NCBI RefSeq assembly: GCF_900205925.1
Contig: NZ_OAOD01000009.1
Span: forward strand, 1-64,000
Source of the DNA: Clostridium peptidivorans
GTDB taxonomy: Bacteria; Bacillota; Clostridia; Clostridiales; Clostridiaceae
DNA: 64,000 bases
Direction of reading: 5' to 3'
Below, in pieces: positions 25,351 through 35,441 of this stretch (positions are counted from its first letter, which is position 1; every line of letters starts with the position of its first letter). The translations under genes and the position numbers were made by a program. The notes under the pieces were generated by a model. That model was not told the DNA's origin and did no database searches. It saw only the letters and a program-made list of their open reading frames with translations.

Positions 25351-25781
25351 TTTGATATTCCTCCTGCTTACATTCTATCGTTCGGAGCGTGTTCATGCTA
25401 TCAAACCTATTTTACATCACTACTTTTTAATATGTAAAATGAATTTTACATGCCATTATATTGTACTATAAGTGTGTATTAAACAAATTCCTATTTGTCT
25501 TACACTTAAAAATTATTTTTCCCATTTAATTATAGCATATTTTGTAAATATAATATTACTTATGATACGGTATTTTCAGTTTTTAAAATAGCCTTAGGCA
25601 AGTTATATCAATGCCTAAGGTTAAAAACCTCCGTTGCTTATAGATAAAATATCAAAAAAATAGTAGCCCCGACTCGCAATTGGATGCTACTATTTTTATT
25701 CCTATAAAATATAGTGATACCAGTTGCCTAAGCAACTAGAATTGTATATCAGTAGAGTGCTCCAACACTCTACTCTTTTGT
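25351..25781. other. 431-bp intergenic region with inverted repeats and hairpins
   Basis: No gene is visible. Near the XRE gene, TTTTACAT (25409-25416) and ATGTAAAA (25431-25438) face each other, and TTTTACAT recurs at 25444-25451; these are candidate operators. Further on are three hairpins: CCTTAGGCA/TGCCTAAGG (25591-25620), AAATAGTAGC/GCTACTATTT (25658-25697, T-rich end on the plus strand), and AGTAGAGTG/CACTCTACT (25751-25774). Which transcripts they end is unclear because both flanking genes are on the minus strand. Confidence 0.5.
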
Positions 25782-26861
25782 TTATTTATATTCGATTATG
25801 TTTTTATAATCTGTTTTTAGAACTTCTCCTTTTTCAAGGACAATATGACCTGAACTATAAGGTTTGCCATTCATGGTTATTATTACGTTAGGTGTATTAT
25901 AATAATCTCCTAAAGTATTTGTTATTCCTTTTAAAATAGCAAGTTCTAAGCCACTTCCTGCATTCATTTCAGTTACTAAGTTTTCTGTGAAATCCACCAT
26001 TACAGTATTTGATTTTTGATTTAAATAAAGTTTATTTATTTTTACCTTTTCTCCAATTAGTGGGTTTAGATTTTTATTTGGACTTTCTTTAAAGTATTTT
26101 TCAAAGACTTCTTTAGTATCATCATTTGTTTTGAAATTTAATGCTTTCTTAGAGAAAACCATTCTGTCATTTACATCATCAGGATAGTAAAATTTAGTTG
26201 TTTGAACCACAGGAGCATCTTTAGTTATTTTTTCTAATGAAGTTGTAACTTCCATACCATTTGATTTAAATATGCTTTTTACTAAGCCTTGGTTTAAAGC
26301 ATAGTAATCATAAGTTGTAGAATCTCCACTTTCTGTGGTTACTTCTAAAGCTTTGTAATTTCCAGAAGGAGTCTCTATTTCTTTATCTACAGCAGAAATG
26401 TATCTTTTTTTACCATCAGATAAAGTCCAAGAAGTTCCTTTTTGTAAAGGTTCCTTTAAAAGAACTTCATATTTACTATACTCATTATTAGTTAAGTTAT
26501 CTCTATAGTAAAATTCTCCTTCAGAAGCTAAGCTCCTTAGTTCTCCATTTGTATACTGTAATACCTGTGCTGAGGTAGTACCAGCATTTATTATTCTAAG
26601 CTGAATTTTATCTCCATTTATGAAATCTGTATATACGGTTTTCTCAGCATATTCATTCCCAGTTCCCTTATATTTTAGTGATACATTTTCTTTAAAAGGA
26701 TAATAATCTTTTATAGTGTAATTCTCTGATTGTTTAGTAGGATTGTCTGTTGGTGTTTTATCTCCAATTGGATTATTATTTGCATTGTTATTTTTGCCGC
26801 AAGAAACGAGGAATACAAAGGACAAACATAATAATATACAAATCTTTTTCAAGTTCTTCAT
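25782..26861 (-). CDS. Lipoprotein with GerMN domain
   Basis: A 359-residue lipoprotein. The signal peptide ends in the lipobox FLVSC (Cys about residue 21), followed by an Asn-rich linker. A beta-rich middle domain covers about 50-210. A C-terminal GerMN domain (about 215-350) includes FYYPDDVNDRMV, MVDFTENL and ILKGITNTLGDYYNTPNVIIT. GerMN domains occur in the sporulation/germination protein GerM; many are on the cell or spore surface. AAGGAGGTAT precedes the ATG. It is monocistronic. Confidence 0.85.
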   Translation of the reverse strand: MKNLKKICILLCLSFVFLVSCGKNNNANNNPIGDKTPTDNPTKQSENYTIKDYYPFKENVSLKYKGTGNEYAEKTVYTDFINGDKIQLRIINAGTTSAQVLQYTNGELRSLASEGEFYYRDNLTNNEYSKYEVLLKEPLQKGTSWTLSDGKKRYISAVDKEIETPSGNYKALEVTTESGDSTTYDYYALNQGLVKSIFKSNGMEVTTSLEKITKDAPVVQTTKFYYPDDVNDRMVFSKKALNFKTNDDTKEVFEKYFKESPNKNLNPLIGEKVKINKLYLNQKSNTVMVDFTENLVTEMNAGSGLELAILKGITNTLGDYYNTPNVIITMNGKPYSSGHIVLEKGEVLKTDYKNIIEYK

Positions 26862-26954
26862 AAATATACCTCCTTAAGTTAATTTAATTATTACTTTAAT
26901 TATACAAAAAATATAACAGCTTATGTATATAAGTAACAAAATAAGTACGAAGAA

Positions 26955-26980
26955 TAAGGGACAAGCAATGCTTGTCCTAA
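26955..26980 (-). terminator. Terminator of the threonine aldolase gene
   Basis: GGACAAGCA and TGCTTGTCC form a short perfect stem just after the stop codon. The tail is only partly T-rich. Confidence 0.5.
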
Positions 26981-28012
26981 TTATTTTACATTTAGTAATT
27001 GCTTTAAAATATCTACACACATATTAATATGTTCTTTATTAACCCAATAATTAGTTACAAATCTAAACTCGCCATTTTCAGGTGGATTTATTTTAATACC
27101 TTTCTTATAAAATTCATCTACTATAAGTTTACCATCAATAGATAAATCTTCTATGCTAAAGAATACCATATTAATATGAATTTGGTCAAGTTTTACATTG
27201 ATGCCTGGAATTTTAGATAACTCTTCTCCTAAAAATTCAGCATTTTCATGATCAACTTTTAAATGCTGTCTCATATCTTTAAGAGCAACCATTCCTGCAG
27301 CAGCAAGTATTCCAGTTTGTCTCATGCCGCCACCCATGATTTTTCTCTTTTTACGTGCCTTTGAAATAAACTCCTTAGAACCTGCAAGCATTGAGCCTAT
27401 AGGGGCACATAAGCCCTTTGAAAGACAAAACATAACAGAATCACAGTACTTAGTTATTTCCTTAGCATCTACCCCTAAGGATGCAGCAGCATTAAAAAGT
27501 CTTGCACCATCTAAGTGAACAGGCAAATTGTGATTTTTAGCCACTTCATATATTTCCTTCATATTTTGAATAGATAAAACTCTTCCATTAGAATGAGCAT
27601 TTTCTACACATATTAAGCTAGTTTCAGGGAAATGTATATCTTCACCTCTTATAGTTTTTTCAACTTCACTAGGATTCATTTCTCCTTTATTACTCTTTAA
27701 AGGTCTTAATTGAACCCCAGCAATGATTGCAGGTGCGCCTACTTCATGCTGTAATATGTGACAGTTTTCTTCGAGTATAACTTCAGTTCCACGAATGCAG
27801 TGTGTAAATAGTGCAAGTTGATTTCCAAAGGTTCCAGTAGGAACAAATAAAGCAGCTTCTTTATTTACTAAGGTTGCTGTATACTCTTCTAATAATTTAA
27901 CAGTGGTATCATCTTCATATACATCATCGCCCACTTCAGAGTTATACATGGCTTTTCTCATTTCTTCTGTTGGCCTTGTTACTGTGTCGCTTCTTAAATC
28001 AATATAATTCAT
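26981..28012 (-). CDS. Low-specificity L-threonine aldolase
   Basis: A 343-residue PLP enzyme of the aspartate aminotransferase fold, cleaving L-threonine to glycine and acetaldehyde. SDTVTRPTEEMR starts the protein as usual. LHLDGARLFNAA (Asp binding the PLP nitrogen) and CLSKGLCAPIGS (Lys forming the Schiff base) are the key motifs. GGGGG lies close to the ATG. Monocistronic, minus strand, divergent from prkA. Confidence 0.93.
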   Translation of the reverse strand: MNYIDLRSDTVTRPTEEMRKAMYNSEVGDDVYEDDTTVKLLEEYTATLVNKEAALFVPTGTFGNQLALFTHCIRGTEVILEENCHILQHEVGAPAIIAGVQLRPLKSNKGEMNPSEVEKTIRGEDIHFPETSLICVENAHSNGRVLSIQNMKEIYEVAKNHNLPVHLDGARLFNAAASLGVDAKEITKYCDSVMFCLSKGLCAPIGSMLAGSKEFISKARKKRKIMGGGMRQTGILAAAGMVALKDMRQHLKVDHENAEFLGEELSKIPGINVKLDQIHINMVFFSIEDLSIDGKLIVDEFYKKGIKINPPENGEFRFVTNYWVNKEHINMCVDILKQLLNVK

Positions 28013-28196
28013 TTAAATACCCCCAATACAAAATATCTTATTTTTATTATAACTTAAAATTAATTTAAAATAAACTTAAATATTGATAATATTTGCCAAT
28101 GGACTGCAGGGCTATTAAAGTTCTAAAAATTAATTTTTTATAATATAAATACAACAATAGAAGTGTAATACTTAATCAATTTAGTATGGAGGGAAT

Positions 28197-30119
28197 ATGA
28201 ATTTTAAAGAGTTAATAGAGAAGGATAGAGAGAGAAGAAAGAATGATAAATTTGAAGGAACTTTCCTTGACTATTTGGAAATATTGAAAAATAATCCTGA
28301 AGTATATAAATTAGCTCATGAAAGAATGTATGAAATAGTAACACGTGAAGGAGTAGAGGTATTAGATCCAGAAGAAAACATAAGAATAAGAAAGGTATAT
28401 GGAAATCAGGTTATTAAGAGCTATAATTTCTTCAAAAATGACTTTTTTGGAATAGATAAAACTTTAATGAAACTTGTTAATTATTTTTACTCTGCATCTA
28501 TGAAAGGTGAAGAGTCAAGACAGGTGTTATATCTTGTAGGTCCTGTAGGCTCCGGAAAATCCTCCCTAGTTGAATCTCTTAAAAAAGCACTAGAAACTTC
28601 AGAAGCAGTATATGGTTTAAAGGGATGTCCTATGAGAGAAGAACCACTTCATTTAATCCCTAAACATTTAAGAAAAGAATTTGAAAAAGAGTTAGGAATG
28701 AAAATAGAGGGAGATCTCTGCCCAGTATGTAGATATAAATTACTTCATGAATATAATGGAGAATATGAAAAATTTCCTATAGAAAAAGTAGACTTTTCAA
28801 TTAGATCCAGAAAGGGCATTGGAGTTGTGCCACCAGTTGATCCAAATAATCAAGACACATCTGTACTTATAGGTTCTGTAGATATCTCAAAAATGGATCT
28901 TTATTCTGAAGATGACCCTAGAATATTTGCATTAAATGGAGCTTTTAACGTAGGTAATAGAGGACTTGTAGAGTTTATAGAGGTATTCAAAAATGATGTA
29001 GAATATCTTCATACTATAATAACAGCTACTCAAGAAAAATCTATACCATCACCTGGAAAGGGCTCTATGATATATTTTGATGGAGTAATTCTCGCCCATT
29101 CAAATGAAGCAGAATGGACTAAGTTTAAATCAGATCATACTAACGAAGCAATCCTAGACAGAATAGTAAAAATAGAAGTGCCATATTGTATGGAACTAAA
29201 TGAAGAGAAAAAGATTTATAAAAAGATACTTGGAAAGAGTAACTTTGGTGCTCACATTGCACCACATACCATAGATGTAGCAGCTATGTTTGCTATACTC
29301 ACAAGACTTCAGCCATCTAATAAAGTTGATTTATTAACTAAACTTAAAATTTATAATGGAGAAGAAATTGTAGAAAAGGGAACCACTAAAAAGGTTGACA
29401 TTACAGAGCTTAGAGAAGAGTCAGGACTTAGAGAAGGCATGAGTGGTATTTCAACTAGATTCATAGTAAAGGCAATAGATAATGCATTATCTGAATCTAG
29501 GGAAGGTTGTATAAATCCATTAAGTGTAATGGAAAGCATTATAAAATCCGTTAAAGATTTAGATATAGCAGATGATGAAAGAAAGAAATATCTGGCATTA
29601 TTACAAGATACAATAAGGAAAGAATATAATAAGATTTTAGAAAAGGAAATTACTAAGGCATTTATTCAAAGTTTTAGGGAACAGGCAGAAAGCTTATTTA
29701 ATAACTATTTAGATCATGCAGAAGCTTTTGTTAACAAGACAAAGATTAAGGATAAGGCAACTGGGGAGCAGTTAGAACCAGACGAAAAGTTTATGCGCTC
29801 CATTGAAGAACAAATAGGAATTTCAGATAGCTCTGCAAAGGGATTTAGATCAGATGTAACTTCTTATATGTTCTATTTGGTAAGAAAGGGAGCTAAGATA
29901 GATTACACTTCCTATGAACCATTAAAAGAAGCTGTAGAAAAGAAATTAACCTATTCCGTAAGAGAAATGTCTAGAATTATAACTAAGTCTAGAGTTAGAG
30001 ATAAGGAACAAAATCAAAAATACAATACAATGGTAGAAGAAATGAAGAAAAATGGATATTGTGATGAGTGCTGTGATGTAATACTTAAATACGCAGCTAA
30101 TAACCTATGGAAGGATTGA
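28197..30119 (+). CDS. prkA: PrkA-type serine protein kinase (AAA+)
   Basis: A 640-residue PrkA. The N-terminal AAA+ core has Walker [11 protein letters not shown] (about residues 114-123), and a C-terminal PrkA domain follows. The protein phosphorylates partners or, in recent work on Bacillus PrkA, may act as an ATP-dependent protease involved in sporulation. It forms an operon with yhbH and spoVR; this trio is conserved in spore formers and regulated by sporulation sigma factors in Bacillus. GGAGGGAA precedes the ATG. Confidence 0.95.
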   Translation: MNFKELIEKDRERRKNDKFEGTFLDYLEILKNNPEVYKLAHERMYEIVTREGVEVLDPEENIRIRKVYGNQVIKSYNFFKNDFFGIDKTLMKLVNYFYSASMKGEESRQVLYLVGPVGSGKSSLVESLKKALETSEAVYGLKGCPMREEPLHLIPKHLRKEFEKELGMKIEGDLCPVCRYKLLHEYNGEYEKFPIEKVDFSIRSRKGIGVVPPVDPNNQDTSVLIGSVDISKMDLYSEDDPRIFALNGAFNVGNRGLVEFIEVFKNDVEYLHTIITATQEKSIPSPGKGSMIYFDGVILAHSNEAEWTKFKSDHTNEAILDRIVKIEVPYCMELNEEKKIYKKILGKSNFGAHIAPHTIDVAAMFAILTRLQPSNKVDLLTKLKIYNGEEIVEKGTTKKVDITELREESGLREGMSGISTRFIVKAIDNALSESREGCINPLSVMESIIKSVKDLDIADDERKKYLALLQDTIRKEYNKILEKEITKAFIQSFREQAESLFNNYLDHAEAFVNKTKIKDKATGEQLEPDEKFMRSIEEQIGISDSSAKGFRSDVTSYMFYLVRKGAKIDYTSYEPLKEAVEKKLTYSVREMSRIITKSRVRDKEQNQKYNTMVEEMKKNGYCDECCDVILKYAANNLWKD

Positions 30120-30123
30120 TATT

Positions 30124-31302
30124 ATGGCAATCTTTAGAGAGTTCAATCCTATTCCTCATGATAGAACAGCGGAGGATAGAAGGAGACATCAAAAGCTTGT
30201 GGAAGATTCCATAAAGAAAAATTTAGTAGATATCCTTTCTGAAGAGAGCTTAATAGGCCAAAACTCCCAGAAAAAAATAAAGATTCCCATAAAGGGCATA
30301 AAGGAATATCAATTTGTATATGGTAAAAATACTTCTGGGGTTGGAAGCGGAGATGGATCTGAAAAAAGAGGCGATGTAATTGGCAGCGAAAAAGAAGGCA
30401 ATGCAAAAGGAAAGGGCAACAAAGGCGCTGGTAATGAAGAAGGGGAAGATATATTTGAAACTGAAATCACACTAGAAGATATCTTCCAATATATTTTTGA
30501 TGATTTAGAACTTCCAAATTTAAAGAAGAAAAAAATTTCTGAAATCCTTATGGAAGGTTCTAAAAAGAAATCCGGATATCAAAGAAATGGAATTCCACCA
30601 AGACTTGCTAAAAAGAGAACAGTTGTGGAAAAGCTAAAAAGAAAACAAGGCATGAAAAGGGCCCTTAGAGAAAATAATGAAAATGCAGTAATAGAAAGAT
30701 TCCCATTTAAGAAGGATGATATAAGATATTACAGAGTAAAGCCTAGAATGAAAAAAGAGTATAATGCAGTGGTGATATGTATAATGGATACCTCCGCATC
30801 TATGGATCAGACCAAAAAATATCTTGCTCGTTCATTTTTCTTTATGCTTTATAGTTTTATAAAGATGAAATATGAAAAAGTACAGGTAGAATTTATAGCT
30901 CACTCTACAGTAGGAAAAATTGTAACTGAAGATGAGTTTTTTCATAAGGTAGAGTCAGGAGGAACCTACGTATCTAGCGGATATCAAAAGGCATTGGAGC
31001 TTATACGCGAAAAGTATAATCCATCAACCTATAATATTTATGCCTTCCATGCAAGTGATGGAGATAACTGGAGCGAAGACAATGAAAGGGCTATAAAATC
31101 AGTAAATGAATTATGTGATGTATGTAACTTGTTTGGATATGCAGAAATAATGACCTATGGATATTCTAGTACTATAAAAAAGAAATATTCCCAAGAGATA
31201 AATAGAGATAATTTTGCAATGGTTGCTATGCAAAAGAAAGAAGACTTATGGAATGCCATTAGGGATGTGCTAAAGGCAGAAATAAGCCAATCTGCAGAAT
31301 AA
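30124..31302 (+). CDS. yhbH: YhbH/YeaH family sporulation protein (DUF444)
   Basis: A 392-residue DUF444 protein. It starts with [21 protein letters not shown], has a Gly/Glu-rich low-complexity linker at about 75-110, and a C-terminal von Willebrand A-like domain with a MIDAS-type [13 protein letters not shown] (about 221-233) and HASDGDNW. Family partners are PrkA and SpoVR, which flank it. It starts 4 bp after prkA. Confidence 0.95.
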   Translation: MAIFREFNPIPHDRTAEDRRRHQKLVEDSIKKNLVDILSEESLIGQNSQKKIKIPIKGIKEYQFVYGKNTSGVGSGDGSEKRGDVIGSEKEGNAKGKGNKGAGNEEGEDIFETEITLEDIFQYIFDDLELPNLKKKKISEILMEGSKKKSGYQRNGIPPRLAKKRTVVEKLKRKQGMKRALRENNENAVIERFPFKKDDIRYYRVKPRMKKEYNAVVICIMDTSASMDQTKKYLARSFFFMLYSFIKMKYEKVQVEFIAHSTVGKIVTEDEFFHKVESGGTYVSSGYQKALELIREKYNPSTYNIYAFHASDGDNWSEDNERAIKSVNELCDVCNLFGYAEIMTYGYSSTIKKKYSQEINRDNFAMVAMQKKEDLWNAIRDVLKAEISQSAE

Positions 31303-31315
31303 AGGGGGTGGCAGC

Positions 31316-32680
31316 GTGGATTATACTATAAGTGAACTTGAAAAGTGGAATGAAAAGATAGAAAAAGTAGTTAAAAAGTTTGGACTTAATTATTATCCTC
31401 AGGAATTTGAAATAATAGATCATAATGATATGCTAGCTTATGAGGTATATGTGGGTATGCCTGCCCACTATCCTCATTGGAGTTTTGGAAAGGCATATGA
31501 TAAGCTAAGAACCCTGTATAACTATAATCTTACAGGACTTCCCTATGAAATGGTTATAAATTCAAATCCATGCTTAGCTTATTTAATGAAGGATAATACT
31601 CTTCTTTTGCAAATACTAACAATTGCCCATGTATATGGACATAATGATTTTTTTAAGAACAATAGACTTTTTAAAACAGCCACCGATGCTTCCTACACCA
31701 TTGAAATGTTTAAAAGTCATGCAGATAGAATAAGGGAATATATAAATGATCCCAGCATTGGATATGAAGAAGTAGAAAAGATGTTAAATGCAGCCCATGC
31801 TGTAAAGCTTCAAAGGGAAAGAAGCGTAGGAATTAAAAAAATGTCCAATGAAGAAATAAAGCAAAGAATCATTAAGGACTATATAACAGAAGATAATACG
31901 GATGTACTAAAACCTTGGGAAAAGAAAAGTTTAGATAATATAGAAAAAATTCCACTAGAACCTGATGAGGATATTTTAGGATTTATAATAAGATATGGAG
32001 ATCTTAGTTCTTGGCAAAAGGATATAGTAGATATAGTAAGACAAGAAACAGAATATTTTCTACCTCAAATAGAAACAAAGATTATGAATGAGGGATGGGC
32101 AAGTTTCTGGCACTATAATATATTAAAGGAACTTGAGCTTCCTACATCACTTCATTTGGAATTTATAAAAAGGCATAATGATGTAATAACTCCTCTTGAA
32201 GGCAGAATAAATCCTTATTACATGGGATTTAAAATATTTGAGGACTTAGAGGCGAAGTATGGAAGAGAAAAAATATTTGAAGTAAGAGAGCTTGAGCGAG
32301 ATGAATCCTTTATAAGAAGATACCTTACAGAGGAACTATGTAGTGAAATGAATTTATTCCAATTTGGAAAGCAGGATAAGGATTATGTAATAGAGGAAGT
32401 ATCTGATGAGGATGGATTTAAACAAATAAGAAATACAATTTGCAGCTCCTGCGGCATGGGCATGATACCATCTATTGCTGTAACAGACATGAGTCTTTAT
32501 AATAAGACATTGGTACTTACCCATAACTATGATGGAAGGGAATTAGACTTAATTTATGGGGTAGAAACTTTAAAGTATATAGTAGACTTATGGGGGCACA
32601 AGGTAATTTTAAAAACTCGCATAGAAGGAAAGGATTCAGACATAGTTTGTAATATAGATAAGAGCATAACTTATGTGTAA
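31316..32680 (+). CDS. spoVR: SpoVR family protein
   Basis: A 454-residue SpoVR-like protein, needed for spore cortex formation in Bacillus. The family segments are visible: YEVYVGMPAHYPHWSFGKAY, LAYLMKDNTLLLQ, VYGHNDFFKNN, ILNEGWASFWH-like MNEGWASFWHYNI, and NPYYMGFKIF. The product begins with a GTG after AAGGGGGTGG. Third gene of the prkA operon. Confidence 0.95.
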   Translation: MDYTISELEKWNEKIEKVVKKFGLNYYPQEFEIIDHNDMLAYEVYVGMPAHYPHWSFGKAYDKLRTLYNYNLTGLPYEMVINSNPCLAYLMKDNTLLLQILTIAHVYGHNDFFKNNRLFKTATDASYTIEMFKSHADRIREYINDPSIGYEEVEKMLNAAHAVKLQRERSVGIKKMSNEEIKQRIIKDYITEDNTDVLKPWEKKSLDNIEKIPLEPDEDILGFIIRYGDLSSWQKDIVDIVRQETEYFLPQIETKIMNEGWASFWHYNILKELELPTSLHLEFIKRHNDVITPLEGRINPYYMGFKIFEDLEAKYGREKIFEVRELERDESFIRRYLTEELCSEMNLFQFGKQDKDYVIEEVSDEDGFKQIRNTICSSCGMGMIPSIAVTDMSLYNKTLVLTHNYDGRELDLIYGVETLKYIVDLWGHKVILKTRIEGKDSDIVCNIDKSITYV

Positions 32681-32709
32681 ATTTAATTGTATATTGTAAG
32701 TTAATAATG

Positions 32710-32760
32710 AATAAGGAACATTTAGTGGGTTATTAATTCACTTATGTTCCTTATTTTTTT
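32710..32760 (+). terminator. Terminator of the prkA-yhbH-spoVR operon
   Basis: AATAAGGAACAT and ATGTTCCTTATT form a 12-bp perfect stem followed by a T-run. Confidence 0.85.
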
Positions 32761-32854
32761 ATAAGCATGTAATAAAATGTCAAAAAATTAATTTTACATA
32801 ATGATAAATATAATTTAAAATTATATTAGGATAAAGTATACTTAGGAGGGTTTT

Positions 32855-33583
32855 ATGATAGAGATTAGTAATTTATCAAAACAGTTTAAAAATATAAAAG
32901 CAGTTGATAATGTAAATTTTAAAGTAAGTAAAGGAGAAATACTTGGACTACTTGGTGAAAACGGTGCAGGGAAGACAACTACACTTAGAATGATAGCAAC
33001 AATGCTTAAGCCTACTTCAGGAGAGGCAATAATCGAAGGATACAGCATAACAAAAGAAGCCTCAAAGGTAAGAGGAGAAATAGGCATACTCTTTGGAGGA
33101 GAAGTTGGGTTATATGACAGACTTACAGCAAGGGAAAATATGATGTACTTTGCAAGGCTCAACGGAATGACCGATGAAGAAGCTAAAAAAAGTATAGAAA
33201 ACTTAACTCATATGCTTCAAATGGAGGAATTTATAGATAGAAGAGTAGGAAAGTTTTCTAGAGGGATGAAACAAAAGGTGGCAATAGCAAGATCCATAGT
33301 CCATAAACCTTCAGTAATGCTATTTGATGAACCTACCATAGGACTAGATGTTACTGCATCAAAAATAGTGCAGGATTTTATATTAAGCTGCAAATCAGAA
33401 AATAAATCAATAATATTTTCCAGTCACAGTATGAGAGAAGTGGAAAAGCTTTGCGATAGAATTATAATAATTCATAAAGGTAAATTAATAGAAGAAGGAA
33501 CTATAGAGGAATTAAAGAAAAAGTACAATAATGAAGATATGGAAGATATATTTATAAGTTTGGTAGGTGATAAAAATGAGTAG
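32855..33583 (+). CDS. ABC transporter ATP-binding protein (NatA-like)
   Basis: A 242-residue ABC ATPase. Walker A is GENGAGKTTT (about 37-46), the signature is FSRGMKQKVAIARS and Walker B is VMLFDEPTIGLD, with the switch His in FSSHSMREVEKL. It is closest to NatA-type sodium export ATPases or the ABC-2 class. It overlaps the permease gene by 8 bp. GGAGGGT precedes the ATG. Confidence 0.93.
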   Translation: MIEISNLSKQFKNIKAVDNVNFKVSKGEILGLLGENGAGKTTTLRMIATMLKPTSGEAIIEGYSITKEASKVRGEIGILFGGEVGLYDRLTARENMMYFARLNGMTDEEAKKSIENLTHMLQMEEFIDRRVGKFSRGMKQKVAIARSIVHKPSVMLFDEPTIGLDVTASKIVQDFILSCKSENKSIIFSSHSMREVEKLCDRIIIIHKGKLIEEGTIEELKKKYNNEDMEDIFISLVGDKNE

Positions 33584-34763
33584 TATAGCATTTACAGTAT
33601 TTAAAAAGGAACTAAGGGATATATTCAGAGATAAAAAGACACTTTTAGTAAGCGTGCTAATACCTTTACTATTATTTCCTATAATGTTTTATGCCATAGG
33701 GAGAACAGGCTCTGATAATGCAAAAAAGGTAGAAAATAACTTTGAGGTAGCAATAAGTGGAGGAGAAAATACTCAATTTAGAAGGATTATAGAAAATTAT
33801 CCGAAGGTAAAAATCACTCCTTCAAGTAATATAGAGGAAGATGTTAAAGATGGAAATATATTAGTTGGACTAGAAATTCCTGATGATGTGGACAAACTTT
33901 TAGAAGAGGAAAAGGGAACTTCAGTTAAAATTATATTTGATAATACAAGTCAGCAGTCTTCTATGGCTCAAGGTATGATAGAAAAAACCATTGAAGACTA
34001 TAATAAGCAGGTGGTATCCCACAGGCTTCAAAAGAGAAATATAGATGTATCCATACTAAATCCTGTAAAGGTAGAATATAAAACTTCAGCTACAGATAAG
34101 GACAGTATGGGTAAAATAATGCTTTCTATGCTTTTACCACTTTTCCTTGTTATATATAGCATAACAGGTCCTATGGGGGCAGCGGTGGATTTAGGAGCAG
34201 GAGAAAAGGAAAGAGGAACGCTTGAGCCGCTTTTAACTACCCAGGCAGGAAGAATGTCGCTTTTATGGGGTAAGTTTTTGGCCATAGCTGTAGTAGGACT
34301 TACAACCACGGGAGCTTCAATGATTGGGCTTTTAATATCTTTAACTAAATTTGGAGAAAGCTTTGGAACTGAAGGAGGAGTTAGTTTAAGTTTTGGCGTT
34401 TCAACTTTTGCCCTAATATTTTTAATGATAATACTTTTAAACATGACCTTTGGAGCATTAGAGCTTTCTATAAGCATATACGCACGTTCCTTTAAGGAAG
34501 CACAAACCTATTTAGCACCGCTTAATATAATAGCATTAGTGCCAGTTTACACAACTTATATGCTGGATGCTAGAAATATAGATAACTTTTACTTCCACAT
34601 ACCTGTAGCAAATACAGTGTGCCTTATTAAGGAATTTTTAGCAGGAGTGTTTAATACATCTCATATTTTAATTACCTTTGGATGGATTTTAATATACATT
34701 ATGGCAGCTATACTCTTTGCAAGATATATGTTTAGTAAGGAAGAGGTTATATTTAGGACATAG
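33576..34763 (+). CDS. ABC-2 type permease (NatB-like)
   Basis: A 395-residue permease. It has an N-terminal helix after FKKELRDIFRDKKTLLVSVLIP, a large extracytoplasmic region (about 50-175), and five to six C-terminal helices. AVDLGAGEKERGTLEPLLT is the conserved coupling segment of NatB/ABC-2 exporters. The ATG at 33576 with AGGTGA is preferred to the GTG at 33567. It forms a two-gene export system with the ATPase, for Na+ or another small molecule. Confidence 0.92.
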   Translation: MSSIAFTVFKKELRDIFRDKKTLLVSVLIPLLLFPIMFYAIGRTGSDNAKKVENNFEVAISGGENTQFRRIIENYPKVKITPSSNIEEDVKDGNILVGLEIPDDVDKLLEEEKGTSVKIIFDNTSQQSSMAQGMIEKTIEDYNKQVVSHRLQKRNIDVSILNPVKVEYKTSATDKDSMGKIMLSMLLPLFLVIYSITGPMGAAVDLGAGEKERGTLEPLLTTQAGRMSLLWGKFLAIAVVGLTTTGASMIGLLISLTKFGESFGTEGGVSLSFGVSTFALIFLMIILLNMTFGALELSISIYARSFKEAQTYLAPLNIIALVPVYTTYMLDARNIDNFYFHIPVANTVCLIKEFLAGVFNTSHILITFGWILIYIMAAILFARYMFSKEEVIFRT

Positions 34764-34765
34764 TG

Positions 34766-34824
34766 AATATAGGATTTGCCTTTAGAAAAATATTTAATGC
34801 TTTTCTAAAGGCAAATCCTATATT
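34766..34824. repeat. Perfect 24-bp-arm hairpin related to the long-hairpin element
   Basis: AATATAGGATTTGCCTTTAG plus AAAA (34766-34789) pairs perfectly with 34801-34824 around an 11-nt loop. The arm core GGATTTGCCTTTAGAAA is close to the outer arm GGATTTGCATTTAGGAAA of the 220-bp element at 23898. There is no strong T-run, so it is not a classical terminator, though it follows directly after the permease gene. Confidence 0.7.
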
Positions 34825-34870
34825 TGTGTATTCAGCTTATAATATTTGATTTTATATAGAAGATAAAAGA

Positions 34871-35113
34871 TTAAAATAATGAAAAACTTGTAAGATATAA
34901 AGAAATAATAATGAGATTTCTTTTATCTTTATCTGGTTCTATAGTTAGACAATTATAAAATTTATCTGATACCAAAAAAAGAGTAGCTAATATAAAATTA
35001 CCTGCACTGAATATTTTTAATGTTATATCAATACCAAATACTATAAGGCATATAGGAAGTACAATTGCATCTATTCCTATAATGCCAAACCTTCTTTTAT
35101 TTACAACATGCAT
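34871..35113 (-). CDS. Small membrane protein, 80 aa
   Basis: No family recognised. A basic start (HVVNKRRFG) precedes a hydrophobic helix (about 12-28), a second hydrophobic stretch (about 33-48) and a short C-terminal one. The ATG at 35113 follows AAGGTGATA; the longer frame to 35152 has no ribosome site. It is monocistronic. Confidence 0.5.
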   Translation of the reverse strand: MHVVNKRRFGIIGIDAIVLPICLIVFGIDITLKIFSAGNFILATLFLVSDKFYNCLTIEPDKDKRNLIIISLYLTSFSLF

Positions 35114-35441
35114 AATATCACCTTGTATAATGAACATATAGTAAAAATTCATTATACTTTTCCTTTCATAATTTATTCCACAAATGTAGGCTATATTTTT
35201 GTCATGCCTTTTTTATTAAATAAATAATTATGGGGGTTTTCAAATTTGTAATGCAATTTTTTAAACCAAATCACTTTTGATTATTATAACATAAATTAGA
35301 ATATTATTCCAAAATACCCTTATAAAATCAAAAATGTAAAACATATTAATATAAAAACTATTACATAAAATTATATAGTGTAATTAAAGTATTTTATGCA
35401 AATAATACATATAGCAAAATACTTTAGAAAGTAGTGAGAAT
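35114..35441. other. 328-bp intergenic region
   Basis: Very AT-rich divergent region between the small membrane protein and the GerA-type gene. I see no gene, no convincing sigma-A promoter and no clear forespore promoter, although CATATA at 35408-35413 could be a sporulation -10 element. Confidence 0.35.
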
